DNA of 64,000 nt from positions 124,001 to 188,000 of the forward strand of contig VFFE01006702.1 in the NCBI GenBank assembly GCA_008921705.1, read 5' to 3'. The notes below the pieces were generated by a model. It was given only the letters and a program-made list of their open reading frames with translations, made no database searches and had not been told where the DNA came from. A program made the translations under genes and the position numbers. This document shows positions 36,301 to 44,190 of the stretch, piece after piece. Position 1 is the first letter of the stretch, and each line of letters opens with the position of its first letter. The DNA comes from Burhinus oedicnemus. Taxonomy: Eukaryota > Chordata > Aves > Charadriiformes > Burhinidae.

Positions 36301-39207
36301 CTGGTCTGTTATTATTTGGCAATAAATTAAATTAATTGGCCTAAGTTGGGTCTGGTTTGCCCATGAAAGTAATTAATCCTTGTCCCTGTCCTTATCTTCA
36401 CCCATGAGCTTTTCCACTGTATTTTCTCCCCATCATGTTGAGGAAGGGGAGTGATAGAGTGGCTTGGTGGGCACCTAGTGGCCAGCCAAGGCCAACCCAC
36501 CACAAGCTGTAATTATATTGCAATATTTTTTTAGTCTGGTGAAATATGTTATTGAGTATTTCCAATAAATGAAAAGAAAAAAAAACCCAACAACCAAACA
36601 TGTGACATCATTCTCTCTTCATTCGTTGACAACCTCTAGCTTCAAGGGGATTTGGTAAATACAGTGATTCAGTAATACATGGAATTACAGTATCTTATTA
36701 ACAAATCTGTCAACCACAAATAGTAACAGTCTGAAAACAAACCTGATTACTACAGGGGGAAAAAAAAATTTGCTCTCTCTAGAAGTCTGAGCAAGTTGAA
36801 GAGTTTTGCTGTACACCCTGAAGTTCAATGGATTTACTGGTTTCAAACAGATAATTTGAGCAAGAATTATAATAACTGCAGTTCCCCACTGATGATAAAC
36901 ACAGCATTAAGGCAGCTGCATGATATGGACACTCTTCCAGCAATGTTGGCTTAAGGAATTCCTGATCCCACTTGTTTTTGATTTTGCAGGACATAGTGAT
37001 GCCACTCCTACTGCTCTACTTGTGAACGAATTCGGCCACAAGAGCAACACTGTTATGTCCCTATATTGTGGGACTAAGGCTACAGATAGCTAAATCCCAT
37101 TAGGTGTTTCAAATAATTTGCTCTTGGATGTAATTCAGCTCAGAAAAAAACCAAAAAACACCAAACCAAGAAAGCCCAGCAACCAGGCCTTGATAGGAAT
37201 ATATCAAACAGTGAAGCAGCCTGAACAAAGACCTCTGTAATCTCCCCCCTTATGCAACAGTCCTCCAAAAGAAGATGTAGCAGCAGTATCTTTTATGTCA
37301 AAGAACACCAAAAATTTTCTGACCCTAACATGTATATTTATAAATATGTCTTAAATATATATTCAGTAACCTGTATATACAGCCAAAATCCCTGAAATGC
37401 ACGCACTGTCAGGCAAGAAGTCAATTTGCCAGTGACAAAGGGAAAAGTTTTGACTGCAGTTACTGGAGTAAAACCCTAATTTTTAATGACATTTATGTTA
37501 TTTATCATCTTCAAAAGAAAGAGGCATTCCAATCATGCACATATCACAGCAGTTATCATTCATAATAATTTGCTAATAAATATATTAAGAAATACCAGCA
37601 TATTTCACAAAATACTGCACTGAGGATTCTGAGGAACAAATCTGGATCCAATCCAGGCATTCCAAATTGTAAGTATAGATCTGATCTTTGCAACTCAAAT
37701 TCTCCACTAAAACAGAGAATTTCCCTGTTCAGAAGAAAATGCAGCAGTAATACAAAACAAAACCTTATTCTTCGCCTGTGTGTATTCCACATGTAATGAG
37801 GCCTTATGACAGTATTTTTTATTTCTTCTTCAAACATATCACATGAAGGAAGCCTGACAGTATACAAGCGGGCCCAAAAGGTAATTAGTATGTAAAATTA
37901 CCATGCAAATACAAATAAAGAGACACATACACACACACATAGCAGAAAACCTACATGAATTTTTTGCATTGGAGCTCATTACTAAGTAGCACAGGGAGGC
38001 TCCCAGTATTGCAGCATGGGTTTGAAGAACTAACTCAAATTGAAAGGCTAGCAGTAGAGATTTTAGTAAACAGAAAACCTCAGTTTTTTATAGGAAATCA
38101 CCAGGCCCAGATACCAAAGTGATCTACAGGAACTCAAACATGAAATGAACAGCCCAGCCGTAGATGGGTAACCTACTCTGTTTCATTCTCAGCTCCGAAA
38201 AACAGGAGATGCAAATGTGTTGTTTTTTCAGAAGTGCTCTAATGATGACCCAAAAACCTCTGACCACTATGCCTACCTTCCATACAGAGAAGCTGTTAAA
38301 AGAAAAATCAAAAAAAAAGTTGAGTCAATGCATTTCTCTGCAAAGGAAATTGTACATCACTTTTCCACCAACTTTATTGAAAGAGTTGACTAACATGCAA
38401 ATAAAAAGAATGTGGTTCACCCAGTGCACTCAGTTTCCCAAAGCTCTCCAACTAGGCCTAAGGCTTTTTGAGACAGCAAGAGATCACTGAACGACGGGGA
38501 CAGTCCTCATGTGCATTAAGAATCTGGAAGACAGTAAACAATTGCCTGATTTTGCAAAGGTGAATCTTGCAGCCACATCTTCTGGGGCTTGTGCTATTCA
38601 ACATTTTCATAAGTGATTCTCAACTGTGCTAGCAGTTTGCTAACACCAACCCAAAATTACTTGGAGAGTTGCATGTGAAGCTGAGTGAAAAGGGCTACAG
38701 AAAGATCTCATGCTGCTGAGCGACTACTTATAAAACGGCAGATAAAATTCAACTTTGATGAACATAAAGAAATTAAAACGATTGTTTTTTTGTTAGTTCA
38801 CAAAACTGTGCCCTAAATTAGCAGTTACTACTCAGGAATATCACCCAGCAGTCAATACAGGTGATTTTCTAAAAATAACGGTTCAGACCTCAGCAGCAGA
38901 AGTTAAGGACAGTATGCAAGGGGAGCAGTCATTCTGTATATAGCTGTACAACCTCACACTCTTTCCCTAAACCATCCACCACCAGCGTCACTTACCGGCC
39001 AATAATCTCATACCTTGGATAACAAGCCATTTCATGCTCTGCACAGGCTACAAGACCAAAACAAACAGGTTTGAAACTTACACGAATGGCTGTGTCCACA
39101 CCTGCTGAGGCCAGTCGATTGATCTTCCCATCAGCTCCATGTTGGAAGTCTAAGCTGTAAACAGGCTCCTTATTATGCCACACTATTTCACAAGTGATGA
39201 CCTTCAT
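21246..39207 (-). CDS. CHAF1B: CHAF1B, chromatin assembly factor 1 subunit B (CAF-1 p60); complete coding region, 13 coding exons
   Basis: This gene encodes the WD40 subunit of the nuclear CAF-1 complex, which with p150 and RbAp48 deposits H3-H4 onto newly replicated DNA. Thirteen exons with GT-AG borders join in phase to 1719 nt (572 residues plus stop); human p60 has 559. The protein starts [15 protein letters not shown], as the family does. WD-repeat signatures follow in order: DTAIRIWKV (exons 1-2), [12 protein letters not shown] (2-3), DNTAIMWDV (4), DRVLRVYNT (5-6) and DSVLFYD (10). A Ser/Pro/Thr-rich tail (exon 11) leads to a B-domain-like ASF1-binding motif, [13 protein letters not shown], split by the exon 11/12 junction at residues 501-513. 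The C-terminus holds a basic KRPR motif. The ATG has A at -3 and lies 5 nt inside an exon whose acceptor is at 39213-39214, so the 5' UTR is split and its first exon should lie in the CpG island upstream. The loop before LPYRLVFAV is about 7 residues longer than in human. Identification is from remembered family sequence and is very secure. Confidence 0.97.
21866..21957 (-). CDS. CHAF1B: CHAF1B coding exon 12
   Basis: Encodes [20 protein letters not shown] and then [10 protein letters not shown], residues 502-533. With the end of exon 11 it forms the B-domain-like motif that binds ASF1 in p60 and HIRA. The acceptor is TTTAAAG and the donor GTAAGC. Confidence 0.92.
23386..23808 (-). CDS. CHAF1B: CHAF1B coding exon 11
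   Basis: The largest coding exon, residues 361-502. It completes the last WD blade ([20 protein letters not shown], then [14 protein letters not shown]) and runs into a Ser/Pro/Thr-rich disordered tail that ends [13 protein letters not shown]. The donor is GTGAGA. The acceptor (CACAAATAG) is preceded by a run of 13 A rather than pyrimidines; the likely branch and pyrimidine region lies beyond that run. Confidence 0.95.
24964..25126 (-). CDS. CHAF1B: CHAF1B coding exon 10
   Basis: Encodes [13 protein letters not shown], then [19 protein letters not shown] and [19 protein letters not shown], residues 307-361. The acceptor is CATTCTAG and the donor GTAGGT. The loop before LPYR is longer than in human. 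The exon forms a late WD blade. Confidence 0.95.
26588..26679 (-). CDS. CHAF1B: CHAF1B coding exon 9
   Basis: Encodes [19 protein letters not shown] and [12 protein letters not shown], residues 276-307; the first part is nearly identical to human. The acceptor TTAAAAG has a short, interrupted pyrimidine tract. The donor is GTACTG. Confidence 0.94.
26771..26840 (-). CDS. CHAF1B: CHAF1B coding exon 8
   Basis: Encodes [20 protein letters not shown] and NLK, residues 253-276. The acceptor is TTTTGCAG and the donor GTAGAG. Too short to appear as a free-standing ORF; identified from phase and family sequence. Confidence 0.94.
27457..27550 (-). CDS. CHAF1B: CHAF1B coding exon 7
   Basis: Encodes [19 protein letters not shown] and [12 protein letters not shown], residues 222-253, a WD repeat strand set. 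The acceptor is TGTTACAG and the donor GTATGT. It leaves in phase 1. Confidence 0.95.
28553..28637 (-). CDS. CHAF1B: CHAF1B coding exon 6
   Basis: Encodes [19 protein letters not shown] and then PSGSGAEGE, residues 193-221. The acceptor is CATGTAG and the donor GTACGT. It ends in phase 0. Confidence 0.95.
30334..30430 (-). CDS. CHAF1B: CHAF1B coding exon 5
   Basis: Encodes [16 protein letters not shown] and [16 protein letters not shown], residues 161-193, close to the human segment. The acceptor is AATTTCAG and the donor GTGAGC. It enters in phase 1 and leaves in phase 2. Confidence 0.95.
31488..31509. repeat. Poly-T run (22 T)
   Basis: Homopolymer in CHAF1B intron 4, poly-A in the sense of the gene. 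Confidence 0.95.
32190..32285 (-). other. CHAF1B: Candidate cassette exon in CHAF1B intron 4 (unannotated, 96 nt)
   Basis: An exon-like segment. The acceptor GTTTTTTTAG ends at 32286 and a GTTAGT donor starts at 32189. The interval is exactly 96 nt, has no stop in the phase imposed by exon 4 (phase 1), and rejoins exon 5 in the correct phase. It would insert 32 residues (beginning [13 protein letters not shown], ending SSVSNQL) between WDVNKG and [10 protein letters not shown], between WD blades. Human p60 as I remember it has no insert here. Transcription is unproven; a chance exon-like sequence is quite possible. Confidence 0.35.
32234..32253. repeat. Perfect 20-bp palindrome
   Basis: CATCCCACTGCAGTGGGATG is its own reverse complement, with no spacer. 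It lies inside the candidate cassette exon. Confidence 0.97.
32379..32398. repeat. (TTTG)n simple repeat
   Basis: About five TTTG units in CHAF1B intron 4, near the candidate cassette exon. Confidence 0.9.
32688..32791 (-). CDS. CHAF1B: CHAF1B coding exon 4
   Basis: Encodes [15 protein letters not shown] and [15 protein letters not shown], the most canonical WD repeat (residues 126-161). The acceptor is GCTTCTAG and the donor GTAAAT. It leaves in phase 1, which matters for the candidate cassette exon in the next intron. Confidence 0.96.
33342..33370. repeat. Hairpin-forming inverted repeat
   Basis: TTATCACAC (33348-33356), one A, then GTGTGATAA (33358-33366). The stem is extended by GAAG/CTTC after a 2-nt bulge. 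It lies in CHAF1B intron 3. Confidence 0.9.
34302..34419 (-). CDS. CHAF1B: CHAF1B coding exon 3
   Basis: Encodes [14 protein letters not shown] through the acidic linker [19 protein letters not shown], residues 87-126. The acceptor is TTCTACAG and the donor GTAGCT. It enters in phase 1 and leaves in phase 2. The acidic insert between WD blades 2 and 3 is conserved with human p60. Confidence 0.95.
35056..35068. repeat. Poly-C run (13 C)
   Basis: Reads as 13 G in CHAF1B pre-mRNA, starting 64 bases downstream of the exon 2 end. Confidence 0.95.
35133..35265 (-). CDS. CHAF1B: CHAF1B coding exon 2
   Basis: Starts [19 protein letters not shown] and ends ASGGD, residues 43-86 plus one base of codon 87. 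The acceptor is AACTAG and the donor GTGAGT. It completes WD repeat 1 and encodes most of repeat 2. A run of 13 C (13 G in the transcript) lies 64 bases downstream of the exon in intron 2. Confidence 0.96.
35436..36504 (+). mobile_element. Solo LTR of an avian endogenous retrovirus, CHAF1B intron 1
   Basis: The 1069-bp element begins TGTACTGGGTTTATGTGG and ends CAACCCACCACA, the canonical TG...CA termini, and is flanked by a perfect 5-bp duplication AGCTG at 35431-35435 and 36505-36509. A 5-bp duplication suits an ERVL-like family. The interior has degenerate phrases such as CCCACGCTGGAGCAG repeated several times, and an AATAAA at about 36322 in plus orientation. No internal retroviral genes remain, so this is a solo LTR left by LTR-LTR recombination. 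Open frames on both strands inside it are not genes. It inserted opposite to CHAF1B transcription, 3.7 kb downstream of the CpG island edge. The family resemblance is from memory. Confidence 0.85.
39082..39207 (-). CDS. CHAF1B: CHAF1B coding exon 1
   Basis: Encodes residues 1-42, from the ATG at 39205-39207 to DTAIR, the first half of WD repeat 1. The donor GTAAGT follows at 39081. The exon extends upstream as 5' UTR to 39212, after the acceptor TTCTGTAG. It ends in phase 0. Confidence 0.95.
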
Positions 39208-39970
39208 ATTTGCTACAGAAAACAGACCAAATACTGAATAAATTCTTGTGTCTTATGACTAAGGCAATCAAAGTTAGCACAGATTTTGCAAGCACTGCAG
39301 ACAGATCTTATAACAATTTCACTACAGAAAATGACAGAAGGATGGTTTAAGGAAGACCATTAAGTACTATGAGATTTATTATAATCAAAGTTACTGCCTT
39401 AGCACTCCATAAGGGTAATAAAGCCATGTCTCTCAGTAGAATTAAACGTTGTGACAGAAGCGCGGGGCAGGGTTACAATAAGCAGTAAATCCCGAGGGCA
39501 GACAGGGCAGCTTTTCCCTTTTAGCCCCCGGAACGTGCCTGCACTTCCTCGGCTGCCCCGGCCCTGCCCTGCCCCAGCTCCTGACGGGGTGAGCCCTCAC
39601 CGAGCAGCCCCAGACCAGCACTACGCGCACCCATCCAGCCCTCGGGCTAACAACTACTTCTGCACCAGCAGCGAAGCACTGAGAAGCCAAAAAAACAAAG
39701 GAAAGCCGCGAAGGCCCCGGCGAGGGCAGGAGGAAGGCAGAGCCGCCCCTCGGCCGCGCAGCCTTCCCCCCCCCGGGCAGCATCGCTGAGCAGGGGCCGC
39801 TCCCCAAAGCCCCGGGGGCCTGGCACCCCCGCCGCCGAGAGGCCGGCGACGCCCGCCGCCTTGAGGGGCTCAGCCACACGATACCCGACCCAGCGCTGGC
39901 TGGCGACAGCCCTGCGGGCAGCGAGGCGAACAACCCCCCCCTCAACTCCCCGTCACTTCGCCATCCCGGC

Positions 39971-39978
39971 TTCCCGCC
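39971..39978 (+). promoter_or_regulatory. E2F-like site TTCCCGCC
   Basis: Matches the E2F core (TTSSCGCC) inside the CpG island. CHAF1B is a replication-linked gene expected to be E2F-controlled. Evidence is motif plus context only. Confidence 0.45.
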
Positions 39979-40059
39979 CATAGAAAACCGGGCTCCTTCG
40001 CTGCGGCTCCTCTCCCCGCAGCACAGCGGGGCGCCGGCGGCCCCAACCGCCACTAACGG

Positions 40060-40079
40060 NNNNNNNNNNNNNNNNNNNN
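40060..40079. other. Assembly gap (20 N)
   Basis: Twenty N between CACTAACGG and TCGCCCCCCC in the CpG island. Flanking C-runs suggest sequence that was hard to read. True length is unknown. Confidence 0.99.
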
Positions 40080-40181
40080 TCGCCCCCCCCACCCCCCGCC
40101 GCCTCCCCGGTTTCGGCAGGCGGGTGGTTGGAGCAGCTGCCGGCGCCGCCATCGCAGCACCGGGCAAGCCCTGCCCGCCCC

Positions 40182-40189
40182 GGCGGGAA
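40182..40189 (-). promoter_or_regulatory. E2F-like site (TTTCCCGCC on minus strand)
   Basis: GGCGGGAA on the plus strand, preceded by C and followed by A, reads TTTCCCGCCG on the coding strand, a strong E2F match about 0.2 kb from the other site. Confidence 0.5.
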
Positions 40190-40402
40190 AGGCAAAAAGA
40201 GGAGGGGTGTCGCTGGGGGAAATCCACAGAGTCCGCAGCGTTGCCGTTTTGGCTGTGATTTTTTGCCTGCCTTTTCTTCTGCCTCGGCTGTATTCGCCCT
40301 GCCCTAAGCTTGGTTCCACTCCCCAAAAGAAAAGGAATAAAAAAAAAAAAAAGGCTTTGCTGTATGTGAGGTGTTTTGACATTTAGACTGGTCAAAGGAC
40401 AA

Positions 40403-40407
40403 CCAAT
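40403..40407 (+). promoter_or_regulatory. CCAAT box near CpG island
   Basis: CCAAT in the context AACCAATCCC just outside the GC-rich part of the CHAF1B promoter region. It is a short motif and may be a chance match. Confidence 0.2.
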
Positions 40408-40498
40408 CCCCCAAATTCCCCCTTTCTTTCAGAGGCAAACTTTTCCATTTGAAATAAGAGTAAAAAAATCGCAGCCTTAGAAACTGGCATCGACTTTC

Positions 40499-42010
40499 AC
40501 AGAATCACAGGGGTTGGAAGGGACCTCTGGAGAACATCTAGTCCTGCCAGAGCCGGGTCACCTAGAGCAGGTTGCACAGGATGGTGTCCAGGTGGGTTTG
40601 GAATGTCTCCAGAGTCGGAGACTCCACCACCTCTCTGGGCAGCCTGTTCCAGTGCTCTGCCACCCTCAAAGTAAAGAAGTTCCTCCTCATGTTTAGATGG
40701 AACTTCCTACGTTCAAGTTTGTGCCTGTTACCTCTTGCCCTATCTACCAGGACCCCCAGATCCTTCTCCTCAGAACTGCTGGAAAGCAGGTCCACCCCCA
40801 ACCTATACTGGTGCCTAGCATTCTTCCTCCCCAGGTGCAGGACCCTACACTTGCTCTTGTTGAATCTCATTAGGTTCTTCCCTGCCCAGCACTCCAGCCT
40901 GTCCAGGTCACACTGGATGGCAGCATGGTCCTCTGGAGTGTCAGCCATCCCTCCCAGTTTGGTATCATCAGTGAACTTGCTGAGGATACACTCTGTCCCC
41001 TCATCCAGGTTGTTGATGAATATATTGAACAAGATTGCACCGAGTATTGACCCCTGGGGGACACCACTGGTTACAGGCCTCCAACTTGACACTGCTCCAT
41101 TAATCACAACCCTCTGAGTTCTATCACACAGCCAGCTCTCAATACACCTCACTGTCTCCTCGTCTAGCCCACACTTCCTCAGCTTCCTAATGAGGATGTC
41201 ATGGGAGACAGTGTCAAAAGCCTTGCTGAAGTCAAGGTAGATGACATCTACTGCTCTCCCCTCATCCAGCCAACCAGTTATAACATCACAGAAGGCTATC
41301 AGATTGGTCAAGCATGACTTACCCTTGGACATCCAGAACAAGTCGCTCCATAACCTTCCCATGGACAGAAGTGAGACTAACTGGCCTGTAGTTCCCCGGG
41401 TCCTCCTTCTTGCCCTTTTTGAAGATTGGAGCGATGTCGGCCTTCTTCCAGTCCTCAGGCACCTCTCCTGTTCCCCATGACCTTCCAAAGATGACGGAGA
41501 GTGGGCACCACTGTCACTGGGCACCACTGCAAAAAGACTGGTCCCATCTTCCTGGCAACCTCCCTTTAAGTATTTATAAGCATTTATGAGATCCCCCCTC
41601 AGTCTTCTCTTCTCCAGACTAAAAAGACCTGAGTCCCTCAGCCTTTCCTCATAAGAAAGATGTTCCAGCCCCCTAATTGTCTTTGTAGCCCTTTGCTGTA
41701 GCCTCTCCAGCAGTTCCCTGTCCTTCTTGAACTGGGGAGCCCAGAACTGGACACAGTACTCCAGATGCGGCCTCAGCAGGGCAGGGTAGAGGGGAAGGAT
41801 AACCTCCCGCGACCTGCTTGCCACACACCTCTTGAGGCACCCCAGGATGCTATTGGCCTTCTTGGCCACAAGGGCACATTGGTGGCTCATGGTCATCCTG
41901 TTGTCCACCAGGACTCCCAGGTCCCTTTCCACAGAGCTGCTTTCCAGCAGGTCAGCCTCTAACCTGTATTGGTGCATGGGGTTATTCCTCCCCAGGTGCA
42001 GGACCCTACA
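40499..42010 (-). mobile_element. CR1 LINE, rearranged composite of ORF2 3' segments
   Basis: A minus-strand CR1 copy ending in the usual 3' tail at 40499 (AATCACAGGGGTTGGAAGGG on plus). A 524-codon open frame crosses it, but the segments are out of order. Read 5' to 3' on the minus strand, 42010-41518 encodes the late ORF2 region (CRVLHLGR... to VVPSD). 41513-40740 then returns to the earlier RT region ([23 protein letters not shown], the FTDD catalytic-type motif, a second CRVLHLGR... to DLGVLVD). 40739-40499 is the C-terminal end ([26 protein letters not shown]). The stretch around 41340-41500 fits the CR1 protein better in another frame ([17 protein letters not shown]), so it is frameshifted. 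It is a dead element. Confidence 0.85.
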
Positions 42011-42411
42011 GTTGCCTTTCCCTTCTTCCCACACTACGTGCAGCCATGCTGCTTCTTGACACCTTCCTGGTACCGACAGGCAAAAGAACCACTGGCCACG
42101 GGGCTGGAGCCAAAACTTTCCCTCTGAAGGCCTCACCAGTTATTGCGCTGCCTAACACAACAGGTAAGAAAGCAGAAGAGAACAAATAATGATTTATTGT
42201 ATACAGATCAGATCTTTTTTAACTTTAAAAAAAAAAAAATAAAGAGGACTTCTAACTGGAGGGCCACGAGGATTTCCACAGAAGTATGACGAGGCTTAGA
42301 AAGGCAGGACGGCGCAAGTCCTCCTGCTTGATTTGAAATTTCACTTGCACAGCAGATAAGGCATGGAAGCACACCAGTTGTCCCTAAATGTTGTATTCAG
42401 AGTGTTGGTCA
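42011..42411. other. Unassigned spacer between two CR1 copies
   Basis: AT-rich sequence with an A-run ending in an AATAAAG-like string near 42229-42243. No CR1 similarity or gene is recognisable to me. Confidence 0.5.
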
Positions 42412-43053
42412 GCAGCCGGCTGAACATGAGCCGGCAGTGTGCCCAAGGCAGCCAACAGCGTCCTGGCTTGTATCAGGAATAGTGTGGCCAGCAGGACCAG
42501 GGAAGTGATCGTCCCCCTGTACTTGGCACTGGTGAGGCCCCACCTCAAATACTGTGTTCAGTTTTGGGCCCCTCACTACAAAAAAGACATCGAGGTGCTG
42601 GAGCGTGTCCAGAGAAGGGCAACAAAGCTGGTGAGGGGTCTGGAGCACAAGTCTTATGAGGAGCGGCTGAGGGAACTGGGGTTGTTTAGTCTGGAGAAAA
42701 GGAGGCTCAGGGGAGACCTTACCGCTCTCTACAACTACCTGAAAAGAGATTGTAGAGAGGTGGGGGTCAGTCTCTTCTCCCAAGTAACAGGTGATAGGAC
42801 AAGAGGCAATGGCCTTAAGTTGCACCAGGGGAGGTTTAGACTGAGTATTAGGAAAAATTTCTTCACAGAAAGGGTCATCAAGCACTGGAACAGGCTGCCC
42901 AGGGAAGTGGTGCAATCGCCATCCCTGGAGGTATTTAAAAGATGGGTAGATGTAGTATGGGCAGACATGGTTTGGTGGTAACTTGGCAGTGCTAGGTTAA
43001 CAGTTGGACTTGATGACCTTAAAGGTCTCTTCCAAACAAAACGATTCTAAATA
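42412..43053 (+). mobile_element. CR1 LINE 3' fragment, plus strand
   Basis: A 5'-truncated CR1 copy that starts within ORF2 (CTGAACATGAGCCGGCAGTG) and runs to the 3' end (GACTTGATGACCTTAAAGGT ... ACGATTCTAA). A 180-codon frame encodes typical CR1 C-terminal protein: [52 protein letters not shown] and [10 protein letters not shown]. It lacks the RT catalytic region. It shows a different subfamily flavour from the neighbouring minus-strand copy and lies in inverted orientation to it. Confidence 0.9.
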
Positions 43054-44190
43054 AGGGTTCTTCACCTGGTGTGCCAGAGCCAATCAACACACCGAGTCAA
43101 GACACTTGTTTTTATTTCAATTCTGCAGAATCAGGTGCAGAGCATTTAAGAACAGCCAGCACACCACACATTTCCAACCACCCAATATTTCTAACAATAA
43201 AATACAGCTGATTGGTTGGAATAATTATTCATTCACCACTCCTAACTATACATATGCATCTAAGCTCATATTTAAAACATTTAGGGAGGTTACCTGATTA
43301 GCATGCTCATTACTCACAAAGGGGTGTGCATTTAGCACTATAATTATCCAAGATTAGTTTGGGATACAGTCTTGGCTCAACTTTGGTCCAGAAGTTACAT
43401 TTTTTGCTATCTTATGTCTGAGTTAGCAACTGCAAAAGACAGTTTTGTTTCACATCCTAGACAAGATTAGGTACCTTCTGTGATGTCTCAACCATTGTCC
43501 AAACCGAAACTTCTTGATAAACTTTTAACTTTGTTCTTTTTACACACCCATGTATTAAAACCAGGAACTTCCTTGAAATTCAGTTAACACATACGCTGGA
43601 TTATAACAGCACTGCTTTTTCCATAGCCAGAATGTGTCCATACCAGGTTTCCATACCCCCTCCACAGCAATACCATGCATGCTGCCATCTCTTTGTTAGT
43701 CATCTGTGTAGGACGATGAAGTACTGGGTCAGGGAAGATCAGTCTGCCTCAGCCACAAAAATATCTGAAAGAACTTGAGTCTCATGCTAGGGAACTGATC
43801 AACTAGCCTGAAGGTAAAATTTCACAAGAAGAGCTGATCTGATCCAAGTGCTCACCGTCACCTGAAGAGGTGGGGAGGTCCCACCTCCCTAACTCTTACC
43901 TTTGCCTTCCTGTCACTTCTGCCTTAACACCACAAAGAACAGCTCTCTAACAAGGCCTTGAAAAACAGTTTTGTCCCAAACCCCATTACAGTAACAGTCT
44001 TGTAATTGGGTAACAGAATTCCCCGTACAAAACCCACTGTCTGAAGAAGCACAGCCATCCAGCTGGTTTGGACTCAGTTTGGATGCTGACCTGGTCTGAG
44101 GGCATGCGTGGTGTTCCCGAGTCTTCTGCTCAAAACCAGACTGAGCCAGCTTTCTTGTAAGATCAAATACTTAAAATAAGCCAGAAACAT
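43054..44190. other. Intergenic stretch between CHAF1B-side CR1 pair and MORC3 3' end
   Basis: No gene seen. The sequence is AT-rich to about 43.6 kb and of mixed composition after that. One short inverted repeat, AGGTGGG/CCCACCT, lies near 43,868. No recognised repeat family. Confidence 0.5.

Larger units (their letters stand above)
39450..40300. promoter_or_regulatory. CpG island / CHAF1B promoter region
   Basis: A sharp rise in GC and CpG density against AT-rich surroundings, immediately upstream of the first coding exon of CHAF1B and the natural place for its TSS and 5' UTR exon. A possible 5' UTR exon donor on the minus strand is CTCG|GTGAGG at 39601/39600. Long open frames across the island are by-products of GC-rich sequence. 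A gap of 20 N interrupts it. Confidence 0.85.

Noticed and set aside
39442..40395. 317-codon frame across the CpG island and the N gap
   Set aside because: Translation runs through N, is GC-driven and overlaps other long frames. It matches no known protein. The island is a promoter.
40562..42136. 524-codon open frame as an active CR1 reverse transcriptase gene
   Set aside because: The frame crosses out-of-order segments, lacks most of the N-terminal ORF2 including the endonuclease, and part of it is translated out of the true CR1 frame. It is a fossil.
43861..43890. GC-rich hairpin AGGTGGG/CCCACCT near 43.87 kb
   Set aside because: A 7-bp stem is common by chance and has no supporting context.
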